Source: an uncultured Oxalobacteraceae bacterium (GTDB taxonomy: Bacteria; Pseudomonadota; Gammaproteobacteria; Burkholderiales; Burkholderiaceae_D). From it: 64,000 bases of DNA. Location of the stretch: contig CAITOF010000005.1 in the NCBI GenBank assembly GCA_903893945.1, positions 22,083-86,082 of the forward strand. The letters run 5' to 3'. Below, one piece after another: positions 53,300 through 61,317 of the stretch. The notes under the pieces were generated by a model, which searched no databases, had not been told where the DNA came from, and saw only the letters and a list, made by a program, of their open reading frames with translations. The translations under genes and the position numbers were made by a program. Each line of letters begins with the position of its first letter. The first letter of the stretch is position 1.

Positions 53300-53971
53300 A
53301 TGAAAACCACCCACCCACATGCATGGGCCCGGCTGCTGACCGTGTCCGCTCTCCTGGCGTTGAGTGCCTGTTCCAACACCGAACGCTCACGTGACCTGAA
53401 TAACCCGGAAGTATCGGCCAGTACCACGGCACTTCAGGTCTGTTCCAACTGTCACGGCGTGAAAGGTGTGTCTACCTCGCCCAATTTCCCCAATCTGGCC
53501 GGCCAGTCGCAAGCGTATCTGGAAAAACAATTGACCGATTTCCGCAGCCATGGCCGCTCAGATCCGGAAGGATTTGAATATATGTGGGGCTTAAGTTCCC
53601 ATTTGACCGATGGTCAGATCAAGGCGCTGGCAACCTATTTCTCGCAACTACCACCAACCAGAGGCAATGTCGACAACTATGGTACACCGGAGATGCTGTC
53701 GGCAGGTCGTGCGATATTTGAAAAAGGAATTGAAGCAGAAGGGGTTCCTGCCTGTTCGGCCTGTCACGGCGTCTATGCACAGGGAAGCGATCAATTTCCC
53801 CGTTTAGCCGGGCAACACGCCGATTATCTGGTGAAACAGATCAACGTGTTCAAATTGACCGAGCAACGCCCGACAGGGGTAGCGATGAAAGCCGTGACCC
53901 ATAATATTTCATCGGAAAATATCATGAGTGTCGCGGCGTATCTTGAAACGTTGCCACCGGCACCGAAATAA
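53300..53971 (+). CDS. Diheme cytochrome c4-like lipoprotein
   Basis: 223 residues. Lipobox LSACSN (Cys24). Two haem sites: CSNCH (residues 48-52) and CSACH (152-156), each followed by an N-F-P/F-P-R-LAGQ segment typical of cytochrome c4, and each with a downstream Met candidate (GFEYMWGL, GVAMKAV). Its ATG directly abuts the TAA of the cytochrome-porin gene. It would accept electrons from the porin's haem and pass them across the periplasm to an oxidase or complex III. Confidence 0.88.
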   Translation: MKTTHPHAWARLLTVSALLALSACSNTERSRDLNNPEVSASTTALQVCSNCHGVKGVSTSPNFPNLAGQSQAYLEKQLTDFRSHGRSDPEGFEYMWGLSSHLTDGQIKALATYFSQLPPTRGNVDNYGTPEMLSAGRAIFEKGIEAEGVPACSACHGVYAQGSDQFPRLAGQHADYLVKQINVFKLTEQRPTGVAMKAVTHNISSENIMSVAAYLETLPPAPK

Positions 53972-53984
53972 CACCTTCGGTCTT

Positions 53985-54431
53985 TCAGGCTGTCGGTGTA
54001 CTGACTGCTTTCCCTGCCACGTGGGTGGTTAACACGATGGCAGTGGAGGTGGACCCGAAACGGTTCAGCCTGTCAATAATTCGCTGCAAATGCGCCACGT
54101 CGGTCGCCAGTACGCGCATCACCGCGCCATCTTCCCCCGTTACAGTATAACAATCGATGATTTCGGGTAGTTCCGACACGAAATCGGCGTAGGGGCGACC
54201 CTGTTGCGTCGAGAGTCGTATCATGGCCGTTATCTGGTAACCGAAAACGGCAGGATTGATGGTTGCGTGATAGCCGCGGATTGCCCCGGTACTTTCCAGC
54301 CGTTTGATGCGCTCGGATACGCTGGGTTGGCTTAGGTGAATCTGCCGACCCATTTCTGCATGGCTCATGCGCGCATCCTGCTGGACTAATGCAAGTATTT
54401 TCCGGTCGTAGGCATCCAGATTATATTCCAT
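53985..54431 (-). CDS. Lrp/AsnC-family transcriptional regulator
   Basis: 148 residues. N-terminal HTH (ARMSHAEMGRQIHLSQPSVSERI, residues about 20-42, with the usual LSQPxVSxRI) and C-terminal RAM ligand domain (ITAMIRLSTQQG, DCYTVTGEDGAVMRV). Divergent from lysA with 125 bases between the starts, so it may respond to lysine, diaminopimelate or another amino acid and control lysA (inference). Confidence 0.9.
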   Translation of the reverse strand: MEYNLDAYDRKILALVQQDARMSHAEMGRQIHLSQPSVSERIKRLESTGAIRGYHATINPAVFGYQITAMIRLSTQQGRPYADFVSELPEIIDCYTVTGEDGAVMRVLATDVAHLQRIIDRLNRFGSTSTAIVLTTHVAGKAVSTPTA

Positions 54432-54495
54432 AGCTAAAACCTCGTATTTTCTTATTGATACTCATAATATTGACCGATAAGTAATTGAATTCGTC

Positions 54496-54524
54496 TTCAA
54501 ACAGGCAATTTAACTATGTATAGT
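54496..54524 (+). promoter_or_regulatory. Candidate sigma-70 promoter of lysA
   Basis: TTCAAA, 17 bases, TATAGT, placing the start about 25 bases before the lysA ATG. The nearby TATGTATAGTATA is rich in -10-like sequence. Confidence 0.4.
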
Positions 54525-54556
54525 ATAGGCTAGCCATGCCACCAGAATGAGTTTTT

Positions 54557-55798
54557 ATGATCAATTCACAACAAATCGCCCAAATAGCAGGTCAATTTGA
54601 CACGCCGTGCTGGATCTACGACGCCCAGTTGATACGCCGTCAGATTGCTCGCCTGCGCCAGTTTGATGTCATTCGCTTTGCACAGAAAGCGTGTTCAAAC
54701 ACGCACATATTGCAACTGATGCGCCAACAGGGTGTGCTGGTGGATTCGGTGTCGCTCGGTGAAATCGAACGCGCGCTGGCCGCTGGTTATGCACCACAGC
54801 AGAGCGGGCATGCCCCCATAGTCTTTACCGCAGATCTGCTCGACAGGGCAACGATCGCGCGGGTAGTGGAACTGAACATTCCTGTCAATTGCGGTTCACC
54901 GGACATGCTACGGCAGTTGGGTGCGGCCCAAAGTGGTCATCCGGTATGGCTGCGCATTAACCCCGGTTTTGGTCACGGACACAGCCGCAAAACCAATACG
55001 GGGGGCGAGCAGAGCAAGCACGGCATCTGGCACGAACAGTTGCAGGACAGTCTGTCGGTCATACAGGACACCGGGCTGAAGCTGGCAGGCCTGCATATGC
55101 ACATTGGATCCGGCGTGGACTACGCCCATTTGCAATCGGTCTGCGAAGCGATGTTGCAGCAGGTCAGGCGGGTTCACGAAGCGGGCCTGGATATGGCGGC
55201 CATTTCAGTGGGTGGCGGCTTGTCTGTCCCTTACCATGCAGGCGACGAGGAAGTCGATACGGCGCATTACTTCAACCTGTGGGACAACGTCCGAACCAAG
55301 CTGGAAACGCTCTTCGGACACGCCATTTCCATGGAAATTGAGCCCGGCCGGTTTCTGGTGGCGGAGTCGGGCCTGTTGGTGTCGGAACTGCGTGCGCAAA
55401 AACAGGTTGGCAACAACTTTTTTGCGCTGGTCGATGCGGGCTTTAACGATCTGGCGCGCCCGGCGATGTATGGCAGTTTTCATCGCATTACCGCGCATCA
55501 TCGTGATGGTACCCAGCGGACAGGTGAGTTGCGGCCAACCGTGGTTGCCGGCCCGCTGTGTGAATCGGGTGATGTGTTTACCCAGATTGAAGGCGGCGAA
55601 GTGGTCAGCCAGCCATTGCCCCCGAGTGACCCCGGCGACCTGATCCTGTTTCACGATACCGGTGCTTACGGCGCGTCGATGTCGTCCAATTACAATTCCC
55701 GTCCACTGATACCGGAAGTGCTTGTGGATGGCGATACTATCCAGCTGATAAGGCGGCGCCAGACTATACAGGAATTAATCGCGCTGGAGCGGGTTTGA
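54557..55798 (+). CDS. lysA: Diaminopimelate decarboxylase, E. coli-like LysA
   Basis: 413 residues, alanine-racemase-like PLP barrel. PCWIYDAQLIRRQIA at the N-terminus, FAQKACSN with the PLP lysine, INPGFGHGHSRKTNTGG, HMHIGSGVDYAHL, EIEPGRFLVAESG and CESGDVF with the catalytic Cys of the dimer partner (given as separate blocks). The pattern is close to enteric LysA. It makes L-lysine from meso-diaminopimelate. A stop lies two bases from the convergent PhyH stop. Confidence 0.94.
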   Translation: MINSQQIAQIAGQFDTPCWIYDAQLIRRQIARLRQFDVIRFAQKACSNTHILQLMRQQGVLVDSVSLGEIERALAAGYAPQQSGHAPIVFTADLLDRATIARVVELNIPVNCGSPDMLRQLGAAQSGHPVWLRINPGFGHGHSRKTNTGGEQSKHGIWHEQLQDSLSVIQDTGLKLAGLHMHIGSGVDYAHLQSVCEAMLQQVRRVHEAGLDMAAISVGGGLSVPYHAGDEEVDTAHYFNLWDNVRTKLETLFGHAISMEIEPGRFLVAESGLLVSELRAQKQVGNNFFALVDAGFNDLARPAMYGSFHRITAHHRDGTQRTGELRPTVVAGPLCESGDVFTQIEGGEVVSQPLPPSDPGDLILFHDTGAYGASMSSNYNSRPLIPEVLVDGDTIQLIRRRQTIQELIALERV

Positions 55799-55800
55799 TG

Positions 55801-56556
55801 TTATCCGATACGCACTTCAGGCAGGCGGGTTGATCGCGTCCCTTCGATCGGCGGGTTATCCTCGGCCCGATAGGTGAATACCATGGAAAATTTGGTCTGG
55901 CTGGTGTGATTCTTGCCTGCGGCGTGAAACAGATTACTGGAGAAAAGTAATACATCGCCGGCATTTAAGGGTACCGGCACCGCCTGTGCCAGTAACGACT
56001 GGTTCGGCGGAAAACCGGTTTTCAGAAACTGGGCCTCGTCCAGGGCGTCCACGTCGACCTGAACACGGTGTGAGCCGGGAATAACCAGCAAACAACCGTT
56101 TTCCACCGTTTCATTGCGCAACGCCAGCCAGGCAGAAACCAGTTCCGGACGCTGAAAATGCCAGTAACGGCTGTCGCGATGCCAACCCGTCAGACTTGAA
56201 TAACGAGGTTGCTTGGTCATGATGCAATTATGGTGAACCTGCGACAACAGGATGTTTTCGCCCAGCAGCTGTTTCAGGGGTGTGGCCAGTGCCGCGCCAG
56301 TCGCCCAGTCTGAAATGAGTCGGTCGCGTAGCGTGACATGCAAAATCCGCCGCACCGTATCGCCACCCTGGTCACCCCTGCTGGCCGGCGCGCCCGGATA
56401 CCCGGTTTCTGTTTCCAGCTCAAACGGTAAGACGGCCTGCGCCAATTGCTGCTCGGCGAATTGCAATACCCGGTGACAATAGGCGCTTGAACCAAGTTGC
56501 GGTAGGACCAGAAATCCGTTTGAGTGAAAATCAGCGATCTGTTCTTGGGTAAGCAT
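55801..56556 (-). CDS. PhyH-type (phytanoyl-CoA dioxygenase family) 2-oxoglutarate/Fe(II) oxygenase
   Basis: 251 residues, double-stranded beta-helix. Iron ligands are visible: WHRDSRYWHF (His-x-Asp) and LLFSSNLFHAAGKN (distal His), with KFSMVFTYR supplying the 2-oxoglutarate-binding Arg. PhyH-like enzymes hydroxylate or halogenate small molecules and are frequent in secondary metabolism. Divergent from the EgtB-like gene across 285 bases; convergent with lysA. Substrate unknown; the pairing with a second, unusual iron-family protein is notable. Confidence 0.85.
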   Translation of the reverse strand: MLTQEQIADFHSNGFLVLPQLGSSAYCHRVLQFAEQQLAQAVLPFELETETGYPGAPASRGDQGGDTVRRILHVTLRDRLISDWATGAALATPLKQLLGENILLSQVHHNCIMTKQPRYSSLTGWHRDSRYWHFQRPELVSAWLALRNETVENGCLLVIPGSHRVQVDVDALDEAQFLKTGFPPNQSLLAQAVPVPLNAGDVLLFSSNLFHAAGKNHTSQTKFSMVFTYRAEDNPPIEGTRSTRLPEVRIG

Positions 56557-56841
56557 GAATAAACATCAGGGTTGAACGTGCCGCAAAACGGCAGCAAAGA
56601 GGGGCATGGGCTTATTCTAGCGGCATTCACGCGGCGCGTAAATTCCAGCGCACAAAGTTTCTCAATAGAAATAAAATATAAAAATGAAATTTAAAATGCC
56701 GGAAACTATCTATGGTTGTCGCTAAAGTGCCGCTTTATGATGACTTGGGATAGTTGATTGACGGATTATTTACTATACTCAACAGCAAGTGGAGTGCGCA
56801 TACCTTCGACTGTTTCCAAAACTATAAGGCAGGTGATTTTA

Positions 56842-58167
56842 ATGAAAGTTTCATACACGCAGAGCCAGCAATTTTTCTCGGAACGCCGCGTCGATGGGGG
56901 TGTGGCATCGCGGCAGTTCACAGAATTGTTTCAGTCGATACGCCAGCAAAGCATTAATCTGACGGTGACCTTGTCGGTCGAAGACATGGCGGTGCAATCC
57001 ATGCCGGGGTCAAGTCCGGTGAAATGGCATTTGGCGCATTCAACATGGTTTTTTGAGAAATATCTGCTAGGACGATTTGTCAAAGATTATTTACCGTTCC
57101 ACCCGGCGTTTAATCTGCTTTTCAGCACCGGTGCCGGCGCCCATTTTCCGAAAGAACAGCGCAGCGTGATAACCCGACCCAGTTTGTCGGTGATCCGGAA
57201 TTACTGCACCCACGTGGATAATGCCGTCATTGCGTTGCTCAAGAACATGCCTGAAGAGGCGTTCCCTGTGCTTGAACTCGGATTGCAGCGCGAACAGCAG
57301 AGCCAGGAACAGATGTTAATCGACATTAAGAATCTGTTAGGCTCGAATCCGTTCCATCCGGCCTACATCAGTAAAACGATCGAGCCGGCTGAAAAGGTCG
57401 CAAATCTGAAAATGCTGGAATTGCGCGGTGGCATGGCCGATATCGGCCACCCCGGTCTCTCGTTCTGTTTTGATAATGAAATGCCCAAGCACCGCGTATT
57501 CCTGAATCCTTACGCCATTGCAGATCGAAAAGTCACCAACGCTGAATATCTGGCGTTCGTGAATTCGAATGGTTATGCGGATCCGAAATACTGGCTGGAA
57601 GAGGGCGCAGCGTGGCGAAAGACAGAGCATGTTAAAGCGCCGCTATACTGGCGCAAGATTGAAGACACCTGGTACGAGTATACGCTGCATGGCCTGATTC
57701 CACTCGATCCGAATCGCCCGGTCTGTCACGTGTCTTACTATGAAGCAGATGCGTTTGCCCGTTTTTCCGGTGCGCGTTTGCCGACAGAATTTGAATGGGA
57801 GTTTGCCGCCAATTCAATCATACCGGAATTACCCGGCATGCCCGAACTGAAAGATCCTGACGCCAAGAACAAGGTGGATGACGTGTTTCTGCATCCATCC
57901 GGCGCCGGTTCGACCTCTGGATTGAAGCAGTTTTTTGCCGACACCTGGGAATGGACCTCGTCCAGTTACGCCGCCTATCCGGGTGTGAAAGTCAGAAATG
58001 AGTTCAGTATCGACATACCAGATCGCCAGATGGTCAATCAATATGTATTGCGCGGTGCCAGCGCAATTACTCCGGCAGGACACAGTCGCATCACTTACCG
58101 TAATTTTTCTCCTGCCACATCACGCCATTTGTTCACTGGCATTCGCCTGGCCCGAAGCATTTATTAA
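56842..58167 (+). CDS. EgtB-like DinB/FGE-sulfatase protein with lost iron ligands
   Basis: 441 residues from the ATG at 56842, with AGGTG eight bases before; the frame runs 28 codons upstream. Domain order is DinB-like helical bundle (1-165) and FGE-sulfatase domain (about 185-440; KVTNAEYLAFVNSNGY, LPTEFEWEFAANS, TPAGHSRITYRNFSPAT, TGIRLARS, quoted as blocks). Ergothioneine sulfoxide synthase EgtB holds iron with a His in WHLAH (kept here, residues 62-66) and two His of HEQQH. Here that motif reads REQQS (150-154), so two of three ligands are gone. No egtD (histidine methyltransferase) is adjacent. It is therefore probably not a working EgtB; a new reaction, a binding role or a regulatory role is possible. 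Confidence 0.85.
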   Translation: MKVSYTQSQQFFSERRVDGGVASRQFTELFQSIRQQSINLTVTLSVEDMAVQSMPGSSPVKWHLAHSTWFFEKYLLGRFVKDYLPFHPAFNLLFSTGAGAHFPKEQRSVITRPSLSVIRNYCTHVDNAVIALLKNMPEEAFPVLELGLQREQQSQEQMLIDIKNLLGSNPFHPAYISKTIEPAEKVANLKMLELRGGMADIGHPGLSFCFDNEMPKHRVFLNPYAIADRKVTNAEYLAFVNSNGYADPKYWLEEGAAWRKTEHVKAPLYWRKIEDTWYEYTLHGLIPLDPNRPVCHVSYYEADAFARFSGARLPTEFEWEFAANSIIPELPGMPELKDPDAKNKVDDVFLHPSGAGSTSGLKQFFADTWEWTSSSYAAYPGVKVRNEFSIDIPDRQMVNQYVLRGASAITPAGHSRITYRNFSPATSRHLFTGIRLARSIY

Positions 58168-58177
58168 ACAGCCTGCG

Positions 58178-58199
58178 CCTTCCCCGCTCGCGGGGAAGG
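58178..58199. terminator. Stem-loop between convergent EgtB-like and hutF genes
   Basis: CCTTCCCCG, loop CTCG, CGGGGAAGG: a perfect 9-bp stem midway between the two stop codons. No T run follows on either strand, so efficiency as a terminator is uncertain. Confidence 0.5.
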
Positions 58200-58212
58200 T
58201 TATGACAACACG

Positions 58213-59592
58213 CTACAACGCGCGTAATTCACCCATCGCTTTTTTGAAGCGCTGCTCGATGTCGGCCTGGTGCAGATGACGACCTTCTTTTACCTGCCAT
58301 TTTCCACCAACCAGGACATCGCGTACCAGATTGTCGTTCCCGGAAAATAACCAGTTGTTGATCAGTTCAGTACTGGAAATGCCACTCAGATTCGGATGGT
58401 CGGCATTTAATACCAGCAAGTCGGCCCGATAGCCGACGGCCAATTTTCCCACTTTTCGTCCACTGGCCTGCGCGCCGCCCTGCAGGCTGGCTTTCCACAA
58501 AAAGTCACCGATTCGGCGCTGTTCGGGTACGCTGGACACGTTGCGTTGTTGTGCACGCAAGCGCTGACCGTATTCGAGCCAGCGTAATTCTTCAACCGGG
58601 CTTTGCGATACATGACTGTCGCTGCCTATGCCAAAGCGGCCGTGTTGCCGGATGAAATCGGGCAGCGGGAAAAAGCCGTCGCCCAGATTGCCCTCGGTAC
58701 TGGTGCAGATGCCGGCAACGGATTTACTTTGCGCTATCAGTGTTACTTCATGGTCGGTCAGATGGGTTGCATGGACCAGACACCAGCGTGTATTGATGTC
58801 CTCGGTGTCAAACAGCAACTCAACCGGACGTCTGCCAGAAAATGCCAGACAGCTGTCCACTTCTTTTTGCTGCTCAGCAATATGGATATGAATGGGTCGG
58901 TCGGGTGGCAGTGCGCCGACCAGTTCCCTGATTTGCCGGGTCGTTACCGCCCGCAGCGAATGTGGCGCGGCACCGATCTCTGTTTGGCCGTTTCGGGATT
59001 TATCAAGCAGCCCCACCAACTTCAATAACTGTTCCGGACGGGTCGCAAATCGACGCTGGTCATAACTTAATGGCTGTACGTCAAAATCAGCGTAACTGTA
59101 CAAAACCGGTAACATGGTAATGCCGATGCCTGTTTCCTGCGCGGCAGCCATGACCTGCAAGGCCGTCTCGGCCATATTGGCATAGAATTCGCCGTTCGGT
59201 GCACGATGCAGGTAATGGAATTCACATACCGACGTATAGCCATGTCGCAAACATTCAGAATACAGTTGTGCAGCAATCGCCTGAAGCTGGTCCGGATTGA
59301 TGGCAAGCGCAAACCGGTACATCAGGCCGCGCCAGGTCCAGAAGCTGTCCGGTCCTTCCCCGGCGACTTCAGTCATGCCTGCCATGGCGCGCTGGAAGGC
59401 GTGTGAATGCAGGTTGACCATGCCGGGCAACACAAACTGTTCAACCTGATCGCCCTTGCTCATCGTCGCCCCGGTGTGAATCCGTGTCAGGTTTCCGTCG
59501 TTATTCCAGTGCAAGCGCACGTTCTGGTGCCAACCGTCGTCGAGCCATGCATTGCGGGCAAACAGTGTTGCCGGTTTTATCGTTTCGGTCAT
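58213..59592 (-). CDS. hutF: Formimidoylglutamate deiminase HutF
   Basis: 459 residues from the ATG at 59592, which overlaps the hutG stop (ATGA) and has GGAG eight bases ahead; the in-frame upstream extension is rejected. Amidohydrolase metal site: LPGMVNLHSHAFQRAM (H-x-H), HIHIAEQ, LVHATHL and GSDSHVSQSP with the catalytic Asp. It hydrolyses N-formimidoyl-L-glutamate to N-formylglutamate and ammonia in the five-step histidine degradation route. The product goes to HutG, encoded just upstream. Confidence 0.92.
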   Translation of the reverse strand: MTETIKPATLFARNAWLDDGWHQNVRLHWNNDGNLTRIHTGATMSKGDQVEQFVLPGMVNLHSHAFQRAMAGMTEVAGEGPDSFWTWRGLMYRFALAINPDQLQAIAAQLYSECLRHGYTSVCEFHYLHRAPNGEFYANMAETALQVMAAAQETGIGITMLPVLYSYADFDVQPLSYDQRRFATRPEQLLKLVGLLDKSRNGQTEIGAAPHSLRAVTTRQIRELVGALPPDRPIHIHIAEQQKEVDSCLAFSGRRPVELLFDTEDINTRWCLVHATHLTDHEVTLIAQSKSVAGICTSTEGNLGDGFFPLPDFIRQHGRFGIGSDSHVSQSPVEELRWLEYGQRLRAQQRNVSSVPEQRRIGDFLWKASLQGGAQASGRKVGKLAVGYRADLLVLNADHPNLSGISSTELINNWLFSGNDNLVRDVLVGGKWQVKEGRHLHQADIEQRFKKAMGELRAL

Positions 59593-60422
59593 GGCAGACT
59601 CCGTGCGTCGGGCTGTTTTTTTGCCTGCTCTGTGACCCAACCCAGCGCCGTTGCCAGCAGTTCAGTCAGTAGCGGTTGCACCTTGCACGCCAGGTCAGGC
59701 CGATAGGAAAACGGTGCTGCCTCGTCCATATACACACATTGGGCCATCTCGAGTTGCACGGCATGCACCTGCCGGTCAGGTTGTCCATAATGGCGTGTGA
59801 TATAACCGCCTTTAAAGCGCCCATTGAAAACAAAGCTGTAGTTACCGGCGGCCTGTTGCACAACTTTATGCAAACCTTCCTGCAGGCTGATATCGCACGA
59901 TTTCTGGTCAGCCGTGCCAAAATTGAAGTCGGGCAGCCGGCCGCTGAAAAACCGCGGTACGACCGATGCAATGGAGTGGGCGTCCCATAGCAGGGCCATT
60001 CCGTGCTGTTGTCTGATCCGGTCCAGTTCAGCCTGAAGCTGCGTGTGGTAGGGTTGCCAGTAGTGCCGGATACGTTCGCTCACCTGGGTGGCATCCGGTA
60101 AGCGATTCTCCCGGTAGAGCGCTTCCTTGGCAAACGTGTCGACAGGACACAGACCCGTGGTGTCCTGACCGGGATATAAATTGCTGTCTTCGCGCGGTCG
60201 GTTCAGATCAATCACGTAACGTGAATATTCTGCACTGAGGACTGATGCGCCGAGCTGCTCAGCCATGTTGTAAAGCAGCGGCAGGTGCCAGTCTGTGTCG
60301 GCTTTCTGGCGCGCGACCGGGTTCATGTCCGCGGCGATGGCGTCCGGTATGGCTGTGCCCACATGTGGCATGGAAATTAACAGGGGTGTATGGCCGGCTT
60401 TGAAATGGAAGGGTTTAGACAT
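59589..60422 (-). CDS. hutG: N-formylglutamate deformylase HutG
   Basis: 277 residues from the ATG at 60422. LLISMPHVGTAIPD, DTDWHLPLLYNMAE, DLNRPREDSNLYPGQ and LLWDAHSIASVVPRFFSGR are the family blocks; His/Asp residues in WHLP and DAHS are likely zinc ligands. It cleaves N-formylglutamate to glutamate and formate, the step after HutF. hutH, hutU, hutI and a HutC regulator are not in the window. Confidence 0.92.
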   Translation of the reverse strand: MSKPFHFKAGHTPLLISMPHVGTAIPDAIAADMNPVARQKADTDWHLPLLYNMAEQLGASVLSAEYSRYVIDLNRPREDSNLYPGQDTTGLCPVDTFAKEALYRENRLPDATQVSERIRHYWQPYHTQLQAELDRIRQQHGMALLWDAHSIASVVPRFFSGRLPDFNFGTADQKSCDISLQEGLHKVVQQAAGNYSFVFNGRFKGGYITRHYGQPDRQVHAVQLEMAQCVYMDEAAPFSYRPDLACKVQPLLTELLATALGWVTEQAKKQPDARSLP

Positions 60423-60702
60423 GATTGACTTCGACCAGGAAAATAACATTCGGCGGGTACCATTGGCAGGCGATTGCCCGTCACAGCAGTTCAACAGGCA
60501 AAATTGAACCCGGGTCTTTACAATGGCGCACTTTTCAATCCAAAGGGACCAGGAGCGGTCCTTTAATGAATTATCAGAATGCTAAATTATAATATTGTTG
60601 CCAAAAAATTGTAAGTCGCGCGATGTTATATATAATAAAGTTGTCAAAGGGCGATTGTTGCCACAGTATGGCTTATTATGCAATACGTGGATTTTATATT
60701 TT

Positions 60703-61224
60703 ATGGATGGACAAGATGGCGATAAAGCCATTAAATCATCCAAAACCGGTGTTTCCATGCCCTCCAAGAAAAGTGCTTCCACTGACGATTATGACCCCAG
60801 TCTGTTTAAACAGCATGGCCGGGTTAACTATACCCGCGAGAAACAGATATTAATCTGCGATGCGGAGGGTCCGTTCAACCGAGAATTGATCGACGCAATT
60901 ATAAATGTGTCAATGGATCTGATCGAGGCCATTAACGCTGATGGAAAATGGGCAGATATCACCATCATCAGAAAAAGTGCACTGGCATCGCCGGAATCAT
61001 TCCAGGCCTTTAATGATTTTTTCAAGCTGCTGGGAAACATGGGTATACGGTCGTCGATTTCAGCTCTGGTGATCGACGAAAGCGTGGAAGGTTTTCATAT
61101 CATGATTCCCCATTTTGTTAAGGCCTATGCCGACGCGGGTATCAACCTCGGTGTGTTCAAGAAATTCAGCATTGCCAAGGTCTGGGTAGAAAATCAGCTG
61201 GAATTGACAAACTGTGCACAGTAA
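60703..61224 (+). CDS. SpoIIAA/STAS-like small protein
   Basis: About 173 residues from the ATG at 60703, or 155 from the ATG at 60757; the upstream frame is open and no start is well marked. After a basic 40-residue lead, residues about 45-165 fit an alpha/beta SpoIIAA-like fold (VNYTREKQILICDAEGPFN, DITIIRKSALASPESFQAF, FSIAKVWVENQ; blocks). Proteins of this type often stand beside signal-transduction kinases, as here (93 bases before the histidine kinase). Function unknown. The 60423-60702 gap is AT-rich, with an imperfect AAAGGGACC/GGTCCTTT hairpin at 60550. Confidence 0.6.
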   Translation: MDGQDGDKAIKSSKTGVSMPSKKSASTDDYDPSLFKQHGRVNYTREKQILICDAEGPFNRELIDAIINVSMDLIEAINADGKWADITIIRKSALASPESFQAFNDFFKLLGNMGIRSSISALVIDESVEGFHIMIPHFVKAYADAGINLGVFKKFSIAKVWVENQLELTNCAQ

Positions 61225-61317
61225 TGGGAGATATGCGTTGCTAGGGAATACGAAAAGCCGGTCAGGATGCCTGCTGAACTGTCGGGCAGATGAATTTATC
61301 CGTTCAGGCAGGATGTA

